Below, one piece after another: positions 10,172 to 23,100 of a DNA stretch of 64,000 nucleotides (position 1 is its first letter; every line of letters starts with the position of its first letter). The DNA lies in NCBI RefSeq assembly GCF_963855985.1, contig NC_087110.1:12329001-12393000 (forward strand), in the 5' to 3' direction. The notes under the pieces are model-generated. The model did no database searches. It was not told the origin of the DNA and saw only the letters and a list, made by a program, of their open reading frames with translations. The translations under genes and the position numbers were made by a program. The stretch comes from Ostrinia nubilalis (taxonomy: Eukaryota; Arthropoda; Insecta; Lepidoptera; Crambidae).

Positions 10172-10890
10172 TACATAATATTCTCTCCCTGTCATCTAAC
10201 AGTTTTAAAGAACGAGACCAAAATAATTATCTACTTATGAGTCTATCTACAGATGTTTCTTATTAAAAGGCAGTAGTAGTAATTTTTATTTTACATCGTC
10301 TCAGTTGCATATTTAGTATCGATATTATCGAAAGCTCTTTATGAACATATCTTTGATACTTTTATTACTATTGAGCGTAAAACTGTATTATGTAAACCAT
10401 TGGCAACAGTATCCATAGATAGTTGTAACTTCTTTTGTTAGGTACACTATCGATACACTCTATCGACACTGCCCTATGATACATCACTAGCCGCCAAGTC
10501 CAGGCTTTTATTAAGAAAGTTTAAACCGAATAAACAGCCCTCTCAGTCGACTTTCTCAGTTTCTGGAATAAAAAGGGTCTCCGAGGCCACGCCGAGACAA
10601 TATGTCACGGTTATAGCGCTCTGAGTGGGCAGTTGAGGGTTAACACAGTGATTATGTGGACGCGGATTATCGAGTGACGGGAGCTAGTATTTGTACTAGG
10701 TTTTTGTGGGTGTTGTTCTGGCATTTAGTGGGGCAAATTGATACTCTAAAGGTAATATTTTACCCAACCACAGAAGCTTCAGATCCATTAGATTGTCATA
10801 AAAATATGAGTAATAGTGTACCAAATACAACATTTTCTAGTGTGATGATGGAGAAGCAAGGTTCTGGTATACAGGACATTCACCTACTAA
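10172..10890. other. No gene supported
   Basis: AT-rich. Around 10560-10750 there is a more GC-rich stretch that reads open from a non-ATG codon and could be mistaken for an exon; no acceptor/donor pair or domain supports it. Confidence 0.5.
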
Positions 10891-10904
10891 GAAAGCGTCC
10901 ATCA

Positions 10905-11025
10905 TTATGGTAGACAGATGACCATATAAAGGTTGCAGGAAGGCGCTGGATTCTGGCCGCTTCAGACCTGCCAATCTGGACATCATTTATCCCTCAGCAA
11001 TTGACAACCTGTGCCTGAAATGACG
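10905..11025 (+). mobile_element. RTE LINE 3' fragment
   Basis: Reads as a decayed version of the RTE C-terminus (DDHIKVAGRRWI, WTSFI), followed by ATGACGATGATC. It belongs to a diverged RTE subfamily. Confidence 0.65.
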
Positions 11026-11606
11026 ATGATCATAAGATGTAGTCAATATACGAGTAATATACCTTAAAATGAACTAAGATTTTGGGTAACTTTTCATGAC
11101 ATTAGGGTTCCTATAATGTAAAAAAACTTTTCATGCAGTAAAAAAAATCACTATATTTCGCACTACTTAACTTTCAAACCCACCCTGTATAAGAGCGCAT
11201 GGTGTATCGCTCATCGGGCTCGCTCTTGACCTAAGCTCGGTATTGACTGGCTGACGTCATAGTGCATCTGTTTAGAAGCTGCACAAGTGAGCTGGAACTA
11301 CTTAGTGGTTTCTTTTAGGCCACATTTTAGAATGTAAAAGAAAAAGCCTTTTTCTTGAGTCGGGTGCCAAGGGAAATGTGAGTCACTTGTTAAGTTTCTT
11401 ATGTATTTTTAAAAAAGTTACATGTTTTTAATAAATATTTTTGTGTTTAATTCGATAGAGCAAACTGATGGTGACCATGTCATACCACAAGCGCAATTGG
11501 GCTTTACCTTAGCTAAACTAAGCAAAGCTTGTACTATGATAATTTATATTGTTACCATTAAAAATACGAGTATGTAACCGCTGACTATTGTCAGTAAAAT
11601 CTTCGT

Positions 11607-11706
11607 TCGTTCGTTTCAGCCAAACGACGTCCACGGCTGGACAAAGGCGTCCTCCAAGGTTTTCCACAATGAACGGTGCGCTGCCCGCATCCAGGTTCTT
11701 CCCGCA
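11607..11706 (-). mobile_element. RTE LINE 3' end fragment
   Basis: The minus strand matches the last about 100 bases of the RTE at 5090-5191, including the complement of GTCCAGCAGTGGACGTC in altered form. Confidence 0.75.
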
Positions 11707-13957
11707 AAATCTTCATTCACTCTATAACTCTCGGTATAGCCATTATTGAGTTATTAAAAAAATGTATTATTGAAAAATTCTTAGGTGATATTAGAAAATA
11801 TAGGTACTCGTATTACCTACTATGGAATTGTCACAAGAATTTTTTTCATTAACACTAATGATTATTTAGTTCTGCTATCAAGTCTTATTTAAGTCCTAGG
11901 CAAACAATAACCCCCATAAACAGCCGAGCCCTAATCCCCCCTTTGTAACGATCCAGAACCTTTGCCAGATCTCTGGCTCCGTCTGGCAGTGTTCCTATTG
12001 TGGTATTAATTGCGGCCACCCGAAAACGTTCCAGCTTTTTTCCTAAACAAATATCTGCTTTTGTAGGGACACCATAATGTTAGGTAGTAGTGGGACATTG
12101 CAGTTTTTTTAAAAATATTTGACGACTACTGTTTCCGTACTACAAAAAGTAATATGAAAAAATACTACTTTTTCTTACTTCAGGTAAATAATGTAGAGCA
12201 GTGATTAGGGACAGAAGTAGGCTACTTCAAGTGGCGCGAGAAGTTGTCTTTCTAGTTACACTTGTCTTGTTCAAACACTTGCAACCTTGCAAGAAACTTA
12301 TTTTATGGAAAGTTATAAACAATTAAGCGATACTTGACAATAATATTATTATGGGATCCGTATTTTGAACATACATTTGAGTTAGGTATTAATCTACACC
12401 TAAGAGTTGATTGTAACAATCATGTGATCGGTACAAATATCGGTATCACACGCATTTAGTAATACGAACCTATTATCTCAAAAACTCTCTGATATAATGA
12501 AAACAAAACAAACTCCATTAATTAGATCTTACTACTAATTAGTTTCTGTAATTAGATCTAACCACCTAAAATTCACTACCTTTGTTTTATTTATAGCAAA
12601 GCTTTGTGTTCAAATTCTATTTTATTTCATCGCAACTATTCATACGTTTCAAACATTCGCTGATGAGTCCATTGTTCATTCATAGCATCGATTTTGAATA
12701 GTCTCGATATTGATATTCATAGTTTTTATTCGATTTTATTGTTCTGTTCTATTTTCAATTCCATCGAGCGATGCGACATCATTTAGAATTCAATCGAGTG
12801 TGGCTAGCAATTGTTTTGAATGTTACAGTAGTTTATTTCTGGTATGTTTTTTATTTACGATTACTTTTTGCATTGATTTTAACCCCCTTGGAAATGGAAA
12901 TAGATAATTAATTTATTGTGTTAACAGTTTGACATTTTTTATCTGCGTACTTTTTTCCGATTTTAATCTGTTTTTCTTTTTATTTAGAAGTTTTACTGGA
13001 ACGAAAATACATCTCTTTTAAAACTCAGATCCGATATAATATTTCTACATTTTATTTTCTTATGAAGGCCCTTTCGAGGATATCGTAATCGAATAGGTAG
13101 ACAAATATTCCTAAATTTTCCCCAAATTACAGTCTTCCCTCCCAGGTAAGGGCCGGCGCACACTTGACCTACCATTGTCAACTAACAAAAGAGCCCACAT
13201 TAGGCTGTGTACACTAGATCGCATTGTGAGGGTCGCTTCCGGGACATGTTGGCTCGGGGATATTTCTTGAGGTTAAATGTTTGAAGTATTTTGCGAAAGG
13301 TTTGCGTATCGCTGGAAAGAGGACTCGTTTGGGAAGAGGCAAGGTGGGTACGTTCTGACGAACCGTGTATAACTGGAGATACACGCTCTACTAAGTGCGG
13401 TTCTTGAAAAATGTAGAGTACCTACTCAGATGGATTCTCTAGTGGAGACTACGTCTTAGAAAAATTAGTGTGGTACGTAACGGTCCTCCTGCTTAATTCC
13501 GACGATTTCAGATTGCTGGCGATTGGGAGAACAACTGATAGAACTTAGGGCTTGTCCAGTTTCCTGATTTATATTTAGATAGATAATTAGAAATTTACTC
13601 ATCTGTAAAATAAATAAGAACTTTTGATTTCAGTCTCGGATCTATCATAGCTATTGCATTAAAACGTAATATGTCAAATAATTATTAGAAAATGGCTTAA
13701 GCGACAGCGCACACTGGGCAATATTCACGGCGACTAGACGCCTATTCTTGTCAAGCTCTCACTGTTGCCCAGTGGTGCCAATTGTCTTAACTGACTAGAT
13801 GCCACTTGCTTATAAGTTTTTAAAAGATGGCAATATACATTTTAAACCCCAATGTAATAGTGTATTTCGTACTCTGAAACTATTAATAAAAATGACTATT
13901 GTAAAACAGATTTTGTATTAATTTATTTCCCAAACTAAGCACCACTTTCTCTTCCAG
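11707..13957. other. Intronic/intergenic DNA, no gene seen
   Basis: AT-rich with short GC islands at 11930-12020 and 13200-13480. None reads as a coding exon with splice signals. It is presumably the intron upstream of the first visible inaD exon. Confidence 0.5.
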
Positions 13958-14160
13958 ATAAAATCCGCAAGAAGTATGCGAACCTCGGTGACAGCGTGGT
14001 GGCGGTCAAGCTGGAGCGGACCCCGAAGGCAGGACTGGGACTGTCCCTGGCGGGACACCGGGACAGGAGCCGGATGGCAGTGTTTGTCTGTGGATTGCAC
14101 CCGGCCGGTGCGGCTGCCAAGGCCTCGCCGCCGGTCAAAGTCGGGGATGAGATCTTGGAG
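13958..14160 (+). CDS. inaD: inaD exon: PDZ2, N-terminal part
   Basis: Acceptor CTTCCAG at 13951-13957, donor GAG|GTAAGA after 14160. The frame starts at base 3, so the upstream exon ends in phase 1. It encodes KIRKKYANLG, the carboxylate-binding loop GLGLSLAGH, FVCGLHPAG and VGDEILE. It is strikingly GC-rich (third-position C/G) against its AT-rich introns. Confidence 0.92.
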
Positions 14161-17100
14161 GTAAGATACCTTTCTCATTCAATAATCATAGATCCTCGCT
14201 CTCTTATGACATAGATTGCATCTGAGGTGCTAAACCGTGTGGTGACGGCAGAGTAGAATACATCTGTCACCTCCCCCTACTCTTCCCGCGGTTGTCGTAA
14301 GAGGCGACTTACGCCCGTATTCACAAACGATACTTGCTATAAGTGAAGCAGCAAATCGAACGCACAGCGTTGAATAGAGCTCTGTGATTGGTTCGTGTGT
14401 CACCCTGTGAATCCACGCGCATTGTGAGACCTCACAGTAATGTTTGTGAATACGGGCGTTAGGGACTACACAGCAAACAGAGAACGGGTAGCATCGCTCT
14501 CTGAAAAACATCAATCTTTTAAACTGCGATCTCCAACCCGCCTGCCAAGCGTAGGTATATGGCAAAACCCCTTCACTATTAGTGGAGGAGGCTCTTAGTC
14601 CAGCAGTGGACTGTAAAGGGATGTTGATGATGCATGCCTTTTGGGTGAGATTAGCAATTTCTATAAAAATACGCACTTAATACCTATATGATACTTTTCG
14701 CATGAGTCGAATGTGAATCACAACTATTGTTCGTCAGTGTATGGTATGAACAGGTAAGCCAACAAAAGTTTTAGGAAAGATTCACAAAACATTTTGTATT
14801 TGTATAAAATGATTAATTAATTCGGTGTTACAATTTTATTTAGTAAATAGTAAATTAAGTCGGCGATTAACTCCGTGTTAAGCAACTTAAAAAAATGGTT
14901 ATTTGTGGCTCGGTTGCATTTTTACTTTGACTTTAACTTACGTCAAAAATCTGTCATACTCCATAGGTACAAAAAACACCGGTTATCGTTAAAATTAATG
15001 TCAAAGTTAGGGGGTGCAACGCAGCCTTATTGATAGTGTTTCTTTTAGGATATTGTTATTTTTACATTTACATTATAAAAAGTTAGGCGGAAAATGAACC
15101 TTATAAAACAATATAAGTGCCGAGAGAAGCTGTAAGTAAAATCGCTTACAATCGGCAAAGGTACAACAAAACAATCTTTTTCAGTAATGAACAATTGAAC
15201 AATACTTTTCAATCACCGCCTTTGAGACGTCTACACTCTTTGAAGTTATAATTAGTCCGCTCAGTCATCAGCGGTGGAAACAATGATCCAGGCTATCAAT
15301 GGAAACAGTCTGCCATTGATCTATCGTATATTTTTCTTGTAAAAGCGTGGCTTTAGGGTTGCCTGGAAACAGAAAATAATATTTTACGGTAATGATGAAA
15401 TGAAAATCGATTAGTTTGAATTTCAATTCAATTTCAATAGCCGGTTATGTGAAGAATTATTGAGAAATAAAAATCAGTAAAAAATTTTCGGCGAATGTGA
15501 CATCGGGTAATGACGTCACAGGAATAAGGCATCAATGGAGGATTCGATATATCATGATGCATATAAATAAAATATTAATCCATCATTTGACTTTAGAATT
15601 TAATTAAAAAGACTCATCAAAGGAAAAAAAATAACAAACAGTTTAAAATAAAGCGAGGTGTGCAAAAAATATTCAATGCGCAATAATTTTACTACATTCC
15701 TTAATTTATAAAATGTGTTGCTTAGTTTTATGGCAACAGCATCGTCATCATCAGCTTTTTTGGTCTCTTATTGCTGAATTACGCTACATCTCAATTTTCC
15801 AAAGGCAAATAGAGTATTTGGTCTACACTCCCCATCCCCACGCTTACGAACTCGTAAGCCATTAAGTATGAGCCATTTTGAGAACATTATTTTATACCCA
15901 ACTGGGTATGAAGTTAAATAATGTCCTCAAAATCATATTACATAAAACATAAAGTACTTTTTACTATCAGCCACCAATTAAGCACAAAAACCTTTTTGGC
16001 ACCCCTCTAGTTGGCCCATTTGGCGATGGAGCAATACTCTATTGTTATCGTCGATGAATCGGTGCGCAGACTCCGAAACATCAATTTTAAGGCCTCGTAC
16101 ACATCATATTATTACAGGAATAGTACAGGAATTTTGGCAGATACAGGTCAGAATTAAAGGTGCTGCTTTTTTCATTCATCATCATCTCAGCCATAAGACG
16201 TCCACTGCTGAATATAGGCCTCCCCCAATGCTTTTCATGTTGCCCGGTTGGTAGCGGCTTGCGTCCAGCGCCTTCCTGCTACCTTTATGATGTCGTCGGT
16301 CCACCTTGTGGGTGGACGTCCCACGCTGCGTTTTACACACACATAGCCCTCTCCATAGCACGCTGTGTTTTTAATTCCTGGTTTCAAATTAATTTATATT
16401 TGATTTTTTTTTATCCACAACGAGGAAGCTCTTGACCTGTATATCACCTGATGGTAAGTGATAATCAGGCCGAAGGTGGAAGCGATATAATATGATGATT
16501 AAGCAATATGAGCCACCTTGAAAGCAAACGCGTTAAAATAAATATTTGATGTAATTGTCTCTAATGTTGGGACCACTCCTACCGTAAAATTGACCCAAAA
16601 TTAATTTCTTAAAGTTTGTTAAAATAATTGCTCCTAATGAGTGCAATTATTGTTAGAAATAAGTGATAAAATCTTAATATTTACTCAAGACTACTTACCT
16701 ACTTTAGTTGCTGCCCGTAAAAAGATATTCCGATCAGAATTACGCTATTTTATTTTATCTTGTTTTATGCATGCATGCTCAAGAAGCAATTTTTATAATC
16801 GATCATCCAAAACAAAACTTGTATTCCCATCAAACTTGTGTCCATTGGTTCCGCTTATCTGGAAGCATCCAAGCTTTTTATTTATGGCTCTTTTACTGTC
16901 CAAACTTTACTACAGTGCGTCCGCACCGCAACATGGCGCCGCTCCAGAAAACAGTAGTAAAATGTACGATGACTGATTGCCGGACGGTTGTGAATGGCTG
17001 AATTGATCTATCAATACTTGAGAAAATATATCTATGCAGGTGTGGGACACAGTGAGACATAGTGTGAAGCTACTGTGAGTATTTCTTCTTAGTTTGATAA

Positions 17101-20100
17101 AGATACAGACCGCTATTAAACGGCCATTGTGGAAATCATTGGGAGGAGGCCTATGTTTAGTAGTGGACGGCCTATGGCTGAAATGATGATGATGGTGATG
17201 ATGAAAGATTCTAGTTTGTTAAAGGTAATCTAGATTTCGGCACAGGACCGGTCTTTGTGGAAATCCTTGGGGGATACCTTTGTCCAGCAGTGGACGCGTC
17301 TTTCGGCTGACACGAACGAATGTAGATTTGAAATCTAGAATGGATTGTCCAAAAGAAAGAAGATGGAAAAATAGAGTTTATTAGATATTTGATTCAAGAA
17401 TACAATTCACAGCATCGTAAAATACATAAAACCGTCGAATCGACGTACGCGGGGACTCATTGCAAGCCACTTGATAGATGAAGAAGAAGGAAAAGGGTTT
17501 TGCCAACATTAAAAAAATACAACAAATTAATACGTCATCGTCTATGAACAGCTCGTTGCTTAAAGAAGATCACCATCATTAATTTCAACAACACTCTCAT
17601 CTGCTGCTGAAAAAACATCAGGTCCTAGCAATGCGCATTATAATGTAGATAGATTGGACTCGTGAATTGCTTGAAAGAATGAAAGAAGGAGAAAGAAAAT
17701 TTGTTTATTTGGTTCAAACATAGTAATTCAACACAATTTGGATAATAATTATAAATGGTTGAACCAAAATGGCTCCTACTCAGCTTGTATCATATTCCAT
17801 AAAGAACATGTTGCTGGTATTCTATAGGAACCATTTTGAAAAGAGCGTCACCAGGGACTTGCTTGCTACTTTTTAATTCAATAGCTACGTAGCTGAATTT
17901 GTTGACTGGCCAAATTCTAGTTCCAGACCTAGATGTTTGACTTGTCTGTCTAATGTTCAATCAGATAGAACAATTTTTTTGGTTATTTTGCGTATATCAC
18001 CAATTGTCTACAAGATCGATCGTGATAAAGCGTAAGCGTGTTCACGTCACGCCTCTGGCTTCGCTCCAAGCGCTGACTAACAAAGTGTAGAGTGACGGAT
18101 AGCTTAGGAGCACTGAATGAATTATACGATGCGATAAAATTATCGCGAAAATAAGTAACCATAGGCTGATTGATAGTCCGGTCACTTATAGAGGATGTTC
18201 TGCAAAGATGGTCTCGAAGAATGTAATAATAATGACTCGCTGAAAATCAGTGTCCTGTCATGCTGACAAGATAAGTTATGGATAGCATGTTGAGTGTTCA
18301 TAAACAATGTTCATCACTCAAAACTCACCACGTTACTCTTCTTGAAAAATATGTACCAACCAACCGTAACCAAGTTTCTTTTGCTCTTAGAAGAGTTTTA
18401 GCACTGATCCTAATGATGTTAAAGTCCCTAAATTTCCCTAGACACAGTGTTCACCCAAAACACCCACCCAAAAAGGTGTTCAAATATCGCATAAGCAGTC
18501 TTTTGCTCGCAGTCTCACACAAACCCTTGATGATTCAATTCGAATTTCATGGAACGCTAATTCGATCTCCGTCGAACGCTGGACTGTTGTGGTTAAGCCA
18601 CTCCTGCACAAGATATTTACGTCCGTATTCACATACATTACTATGAGGTCTCATAGTGCGCGTGGACGCATAGGGCGACACACGAACCAATCACAGAGCT
18701 CTATTCAACGCTGTGCGTTCGATTTGCTGCTTCACTTAAGCAAGCATCGTTTGTGAATACGGGCGTTAGCTCACTTGGAGGAGATAACAGAGATTTATGA
18801 TTTGTTTATGACAGTTATTAATTAAAAATACTTCAAAGAATCGCAAAAAAAGTGGGTCACGATGATAGTTGACCCTAATAGGCTACGAACAAGCAGCTAA
18901 TTGAATGGAGACGTCCAAGTAGCGGCGCCGACCGCAGGTGATTCGAGCACCAGCGCTGGCGCCGCGCCAGGAACGCTGGTGCCCAGTGCTGGCCGGAGCG
19001 GGAGCGGGAGAATTTGCGAAGGATCGCAGTAATAAATTGACCCCAAAAAGGCAGTGTGGTTATGGCAAAGTAGAATGCCTTACTCTTCCCGTTGGTGTCG
19101 AAATAGGCGACAAGGAAGAAACATGTTAGAGTCCCAACAATAACATGTTTCTCCCTTTCCCGTCTAGCCAGCATTGATACTACCTAGACGGTCAAATTCT
19201 CCCTTTGCTTCTGGTAAATTAAAGACCATCAGATATTTGGAAATAATCGCGGGGTTAATTGACCCCAGTAGGCTGAAAAATGCAAAAAGTGTACTTTTGG
19301 CGGAACAGACGAAGACTATAGGCAGTTAACCCATTCTGCCGCAGCAACAGCGGCATCTCCCTTAGATTTATAAGCTGTGTAAAGACTTGTGTATATTACT
19401 CTTCCCGCTCCTCCGATAATTATGTATTGTAAAATGGAAAAAGGCGTTGTGGTAGCTCTTCTCGTAGATGTTGGAAACGACGATTTCGGTTTTCCCAACC
19501 CGTGCAACAGCATGGGAAGTCATCAAATCCTCGCTTTTGCCTCTGGTAAATTTAGAGACCGTCGTCCTCCTTTAGTGGGGACTAAATGACCCGATGATGA
19601 TGAGGCAACAAACAAGCAGCTAATGAGGGTTTTCGCGATTGAAAAATCCGCCAGATGGCAATACGTAGACGCGAGGTCCAAATGCTGCGTGATTGGTGGA
19701 CTTTGATATCTGTCAAAGTCATGTCAAAAATTTCACGTCCAAGTAGTGGCGCCGACCGCAGGTGATCCGAGCACCCAGCGCTGGCGTCGCGCTAGAAGTG
19801 CTGGTGCCCAGTGCTTGGCCGGAGCGGGAGCGGGAAGAAGTTTCAGCGAGAGCACACTTTCTTTATTGCTATATTAGAAATTAGCGAAGTATTGCGGGAT
19901 TAATTGACCCTAGTAGGCTGCAAAATGCAAAAAGGCAGTGGGATTCTGGCGGAGTAGAACAGGACTGCCCCCACTCTTCTAGTTAATGTCTAAAGAGCAA
20001 CTGACGGAGAAAAATGCTAGTATTCGGCCTCCCCAACTCCTTTGGCCAGCATGTGGAGTGTAGGTTAATCCTCCCGTTTGCCTCTGGTTTAGAGAGGGTA

Positions 20101-23100
20101 ATCTTGGAGACCTGACGATGATGAGGCTGCAGAATCTAAATGTGTCAAAAAAGTCACCAAGTCAGCATTAATTGTAGTATATGACTAACTGTACCTAACT
20201 TTACAACTACACTCGCGAGCAAAACTATGGAATCACTTACATGAAGTTGTGTCCACGCGATCTTGTGTACTAACGAATTTGTTAGTAACAAAAAAAGTGG
20301 CACCATTTTAAATATTAAACTTTTACCTTTTAATTGATACCAAATTCATTTAAATCACACCAGTATTTAAAAAGATATCCCGGCTGATGTGAAGAAGTAA
20401 GGAAAAAGACATGTATCAACTGTTTGATACGTCGCGAGTTGCGGCCTACTTACCCCCTATAAAAACACGTGTTTGCGGATTTTTGCTTTCAAACGTTGAT
20501 CCATACACATCTCCGCTTTTTTTGACACTTTACCTGGGATTCTACACCTACAAAAGCAGCACAAATCGTTGCACTATTGCAAGAAGGGCTCAGCCAGCGG
20601 GCTGTCGCACGTCAGCTCCACATAAGCCAGTCCTGAGTTTCGAAAGTTTTAAGACGCTTTCGGGAGACTGGTGGCTTTATCCCGAGACCAAGTTCTGAAC
20701 AGCGCCGGTGCATATCGCAGAGGGATGACCGTTTTTTCATGTCAACCACTCTATGAAATCGTCATTTGACTGGTATCGACGTCCAGCAAGAGCTCAGAAA
20801 TGTTCGTAGGATAGCTGTTAGCGTGTGGACAGTTCGTCTAAGATATAAGCAATAGAATTTGACTCCAAAAAGGCCTGCCACAGGCTCGAAACTGACGGCA
20901 GGTCACCGATAAGCACGCTTTCAATTTGCTCGTACACATCTCGATGGGAAGTCGAGCAAGCCACCGCCATATGCCACTGTTTCAGCGAACCAGCACTGCA
21001 CAAATCGCTCCCCAGGCTGCCTATAGACCCGACCTCTTCAACTGCTGCACTGCAAACACAGTCTGCATTCATCGGAGAACAAAACTCGCCTCCATTACTC
21101 GCCTACCCATCAAAATAAGTGCGAGTTAATTGAAAGCGTGCTTGTCGGTGACCTGCCGTCAGTTTCGAGCCTGTGGCAGGCCTTTTTGGAGTCAAATTCT
21201 ATTGCTTATATCTTAGACGAACTTTCCACACGCTAACAGCTATCCTACGAACATTTCTGAGCTCTTGCTGGACGTCGATACCAGTCAAATGACGATTTCA
21301 TAGAGTGGTTGACATGAAAAAACGGTCATCCCTCTGCGATATGCACCGGCGCTGTTCAGAACTTGGTCTCGGGATAAAGCCACCAGTCTCCCGAAAGCGT
21401 CTTAAAACTTTCGAAACTCAGGACTGGCTTATGTGGAGCTGACGTGCGACAGCCCGCTGGCTGAGCCCTTCTTGCAATAGTGCAACGATTTGTGCTGCTT
21501 TTGTAGGTGTAGAATCCCAGGTAAAGTGTCAAAAAAAGCGGAGATGTGTATGGATCAACGTTTGAAAGCAAAAATCCGCAAACACGTGTTTTTATAGGGG
21601 GTAAGTAGGCCGCAACTCGCGACGTATCAAACAGTTGATACATGTCTTTTTCCTTACTTCTTCACATCAGCCGGGATATCTTTTTAAATACTGGTGTGAT
21701 TTAAATGAATTTGGTATCAATTAAAAGGTAAAAGTTTAATATTTAAAATGGTGCCACTTTTTTGTTACTAACAAATTCGTTAGTACACAAGATCGCGTGG
21801 AAACAACTTCATGTAAGTGATTCCATAGTTTTGCTCGCGAGTGTAGTTAGGATATGAGGACTGAATTTTGTGTAGGTAAATAGGTCCAGTCTAGTAGAGT
21901 ACATATCCGCGTAATAGCATTTTCACTCTCGCCTCTAAAAGGTCGTTTTATTTCTTCTCCGCTCCGCTTCCCACAGTCTCCGCTCCCATAATTGGCTCGG
22001 AAACAAACTATTCCACATTACGTTCGTTTTGATTGAAACATAACTCTCTGGGCAATGCGCCTTCCTGCCAAAACCCCGCCACCCAGATTCGGACCGTTAC
22101 TCAACGGAGTAGAACTCATTATTCAGTGCGGCATACGGATAAGGTGCTTTGTTATGCATGCCAGTGCTTTCGTTATTGTTTAAGATTAGGAAATCGGATT
22201 CCGAAAATGTTTCTTGTTATTTGGATATTTGGTTCGAATCTCTGTTTGTCTTAAGAATGATAAATCTTTACAAAACCTATCAGTCTGCAGAAATGGGGTG
22301 AAAAATTTCTTGCCTTTCTGCCAACGGAATTTCTTTCATGAAGAGTTTGTTCCCGGTATCAACCGGGAATCAATATGAAATTAACAAATATTTTTTGTGT
22401 AGTTTCAACGTTGTTTAGGTTAGGAAATTTACTGTGTTTAATTTGAAGCTGATTGCGTGAAAAACAAATAACAAGTTATTGTGCTTTTGAAATATCTGCA
22501 GTTCTTCTGATGCTATTATATAACATCCATAAGTCCATTACTTCCGTTTCATCAACAGCCCTTTACAGTCCACTGCTGTACTTTGAGCCTTCTCCACTGT
22601 TGTGGAGGGTTTTGCCATAATCCCCACGCTTGGCAGGCGGGTTGGAGATCGCAGTTTAAAAGATTGATGTTTTTCAGAGAGAGCTACTGCCCATTCTCTG
22701 TTTGATGTGGACTACACATCTAAGTCGCCTCTTACGACATCCGTGGGGTTGGTGACAAATGTATTCTACTCTGCCGTCACCACACGGCTTATGATTCCTT
22801 TTATTAGAAAAATAGGTACTTTGATATTAATAATGTTTTATTATTATTACCAGGTGAACGGCATAGTCCTGCACGGGAGGTGCCACCTCAACGCGTCTGC
22901 CATCATCAAGGGCCTGATCGGGCCCGTCTTCAAGATCATACTGCTGAGGTAAGAGTCATGAAAAAAAAAAATTAACTATAGCCTAACCACAGTTGGCAGC
23001 CATCTTGTTAGGTTGATAATAGGGATGTTTCCTGGGTAAAATAGCAAGAGTTTTTAGTCCGTCAGTTAACTTATTAAAAAATACTCGACACGTATTTTTT

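Noticed and set aside
10656..10913. Small protein gene or first exon
   Set aside because: The frame starts at a non-ATG codon, has no recognisable domain and no convincing splice partner, and runs into an RTE fragment.
20411..20698. 95-codon gene present twice (also 21356-21643 on the other strand)
   Set aside because: Both are the same wrong frame across the inverted arms of the fold-back Tc1 element.
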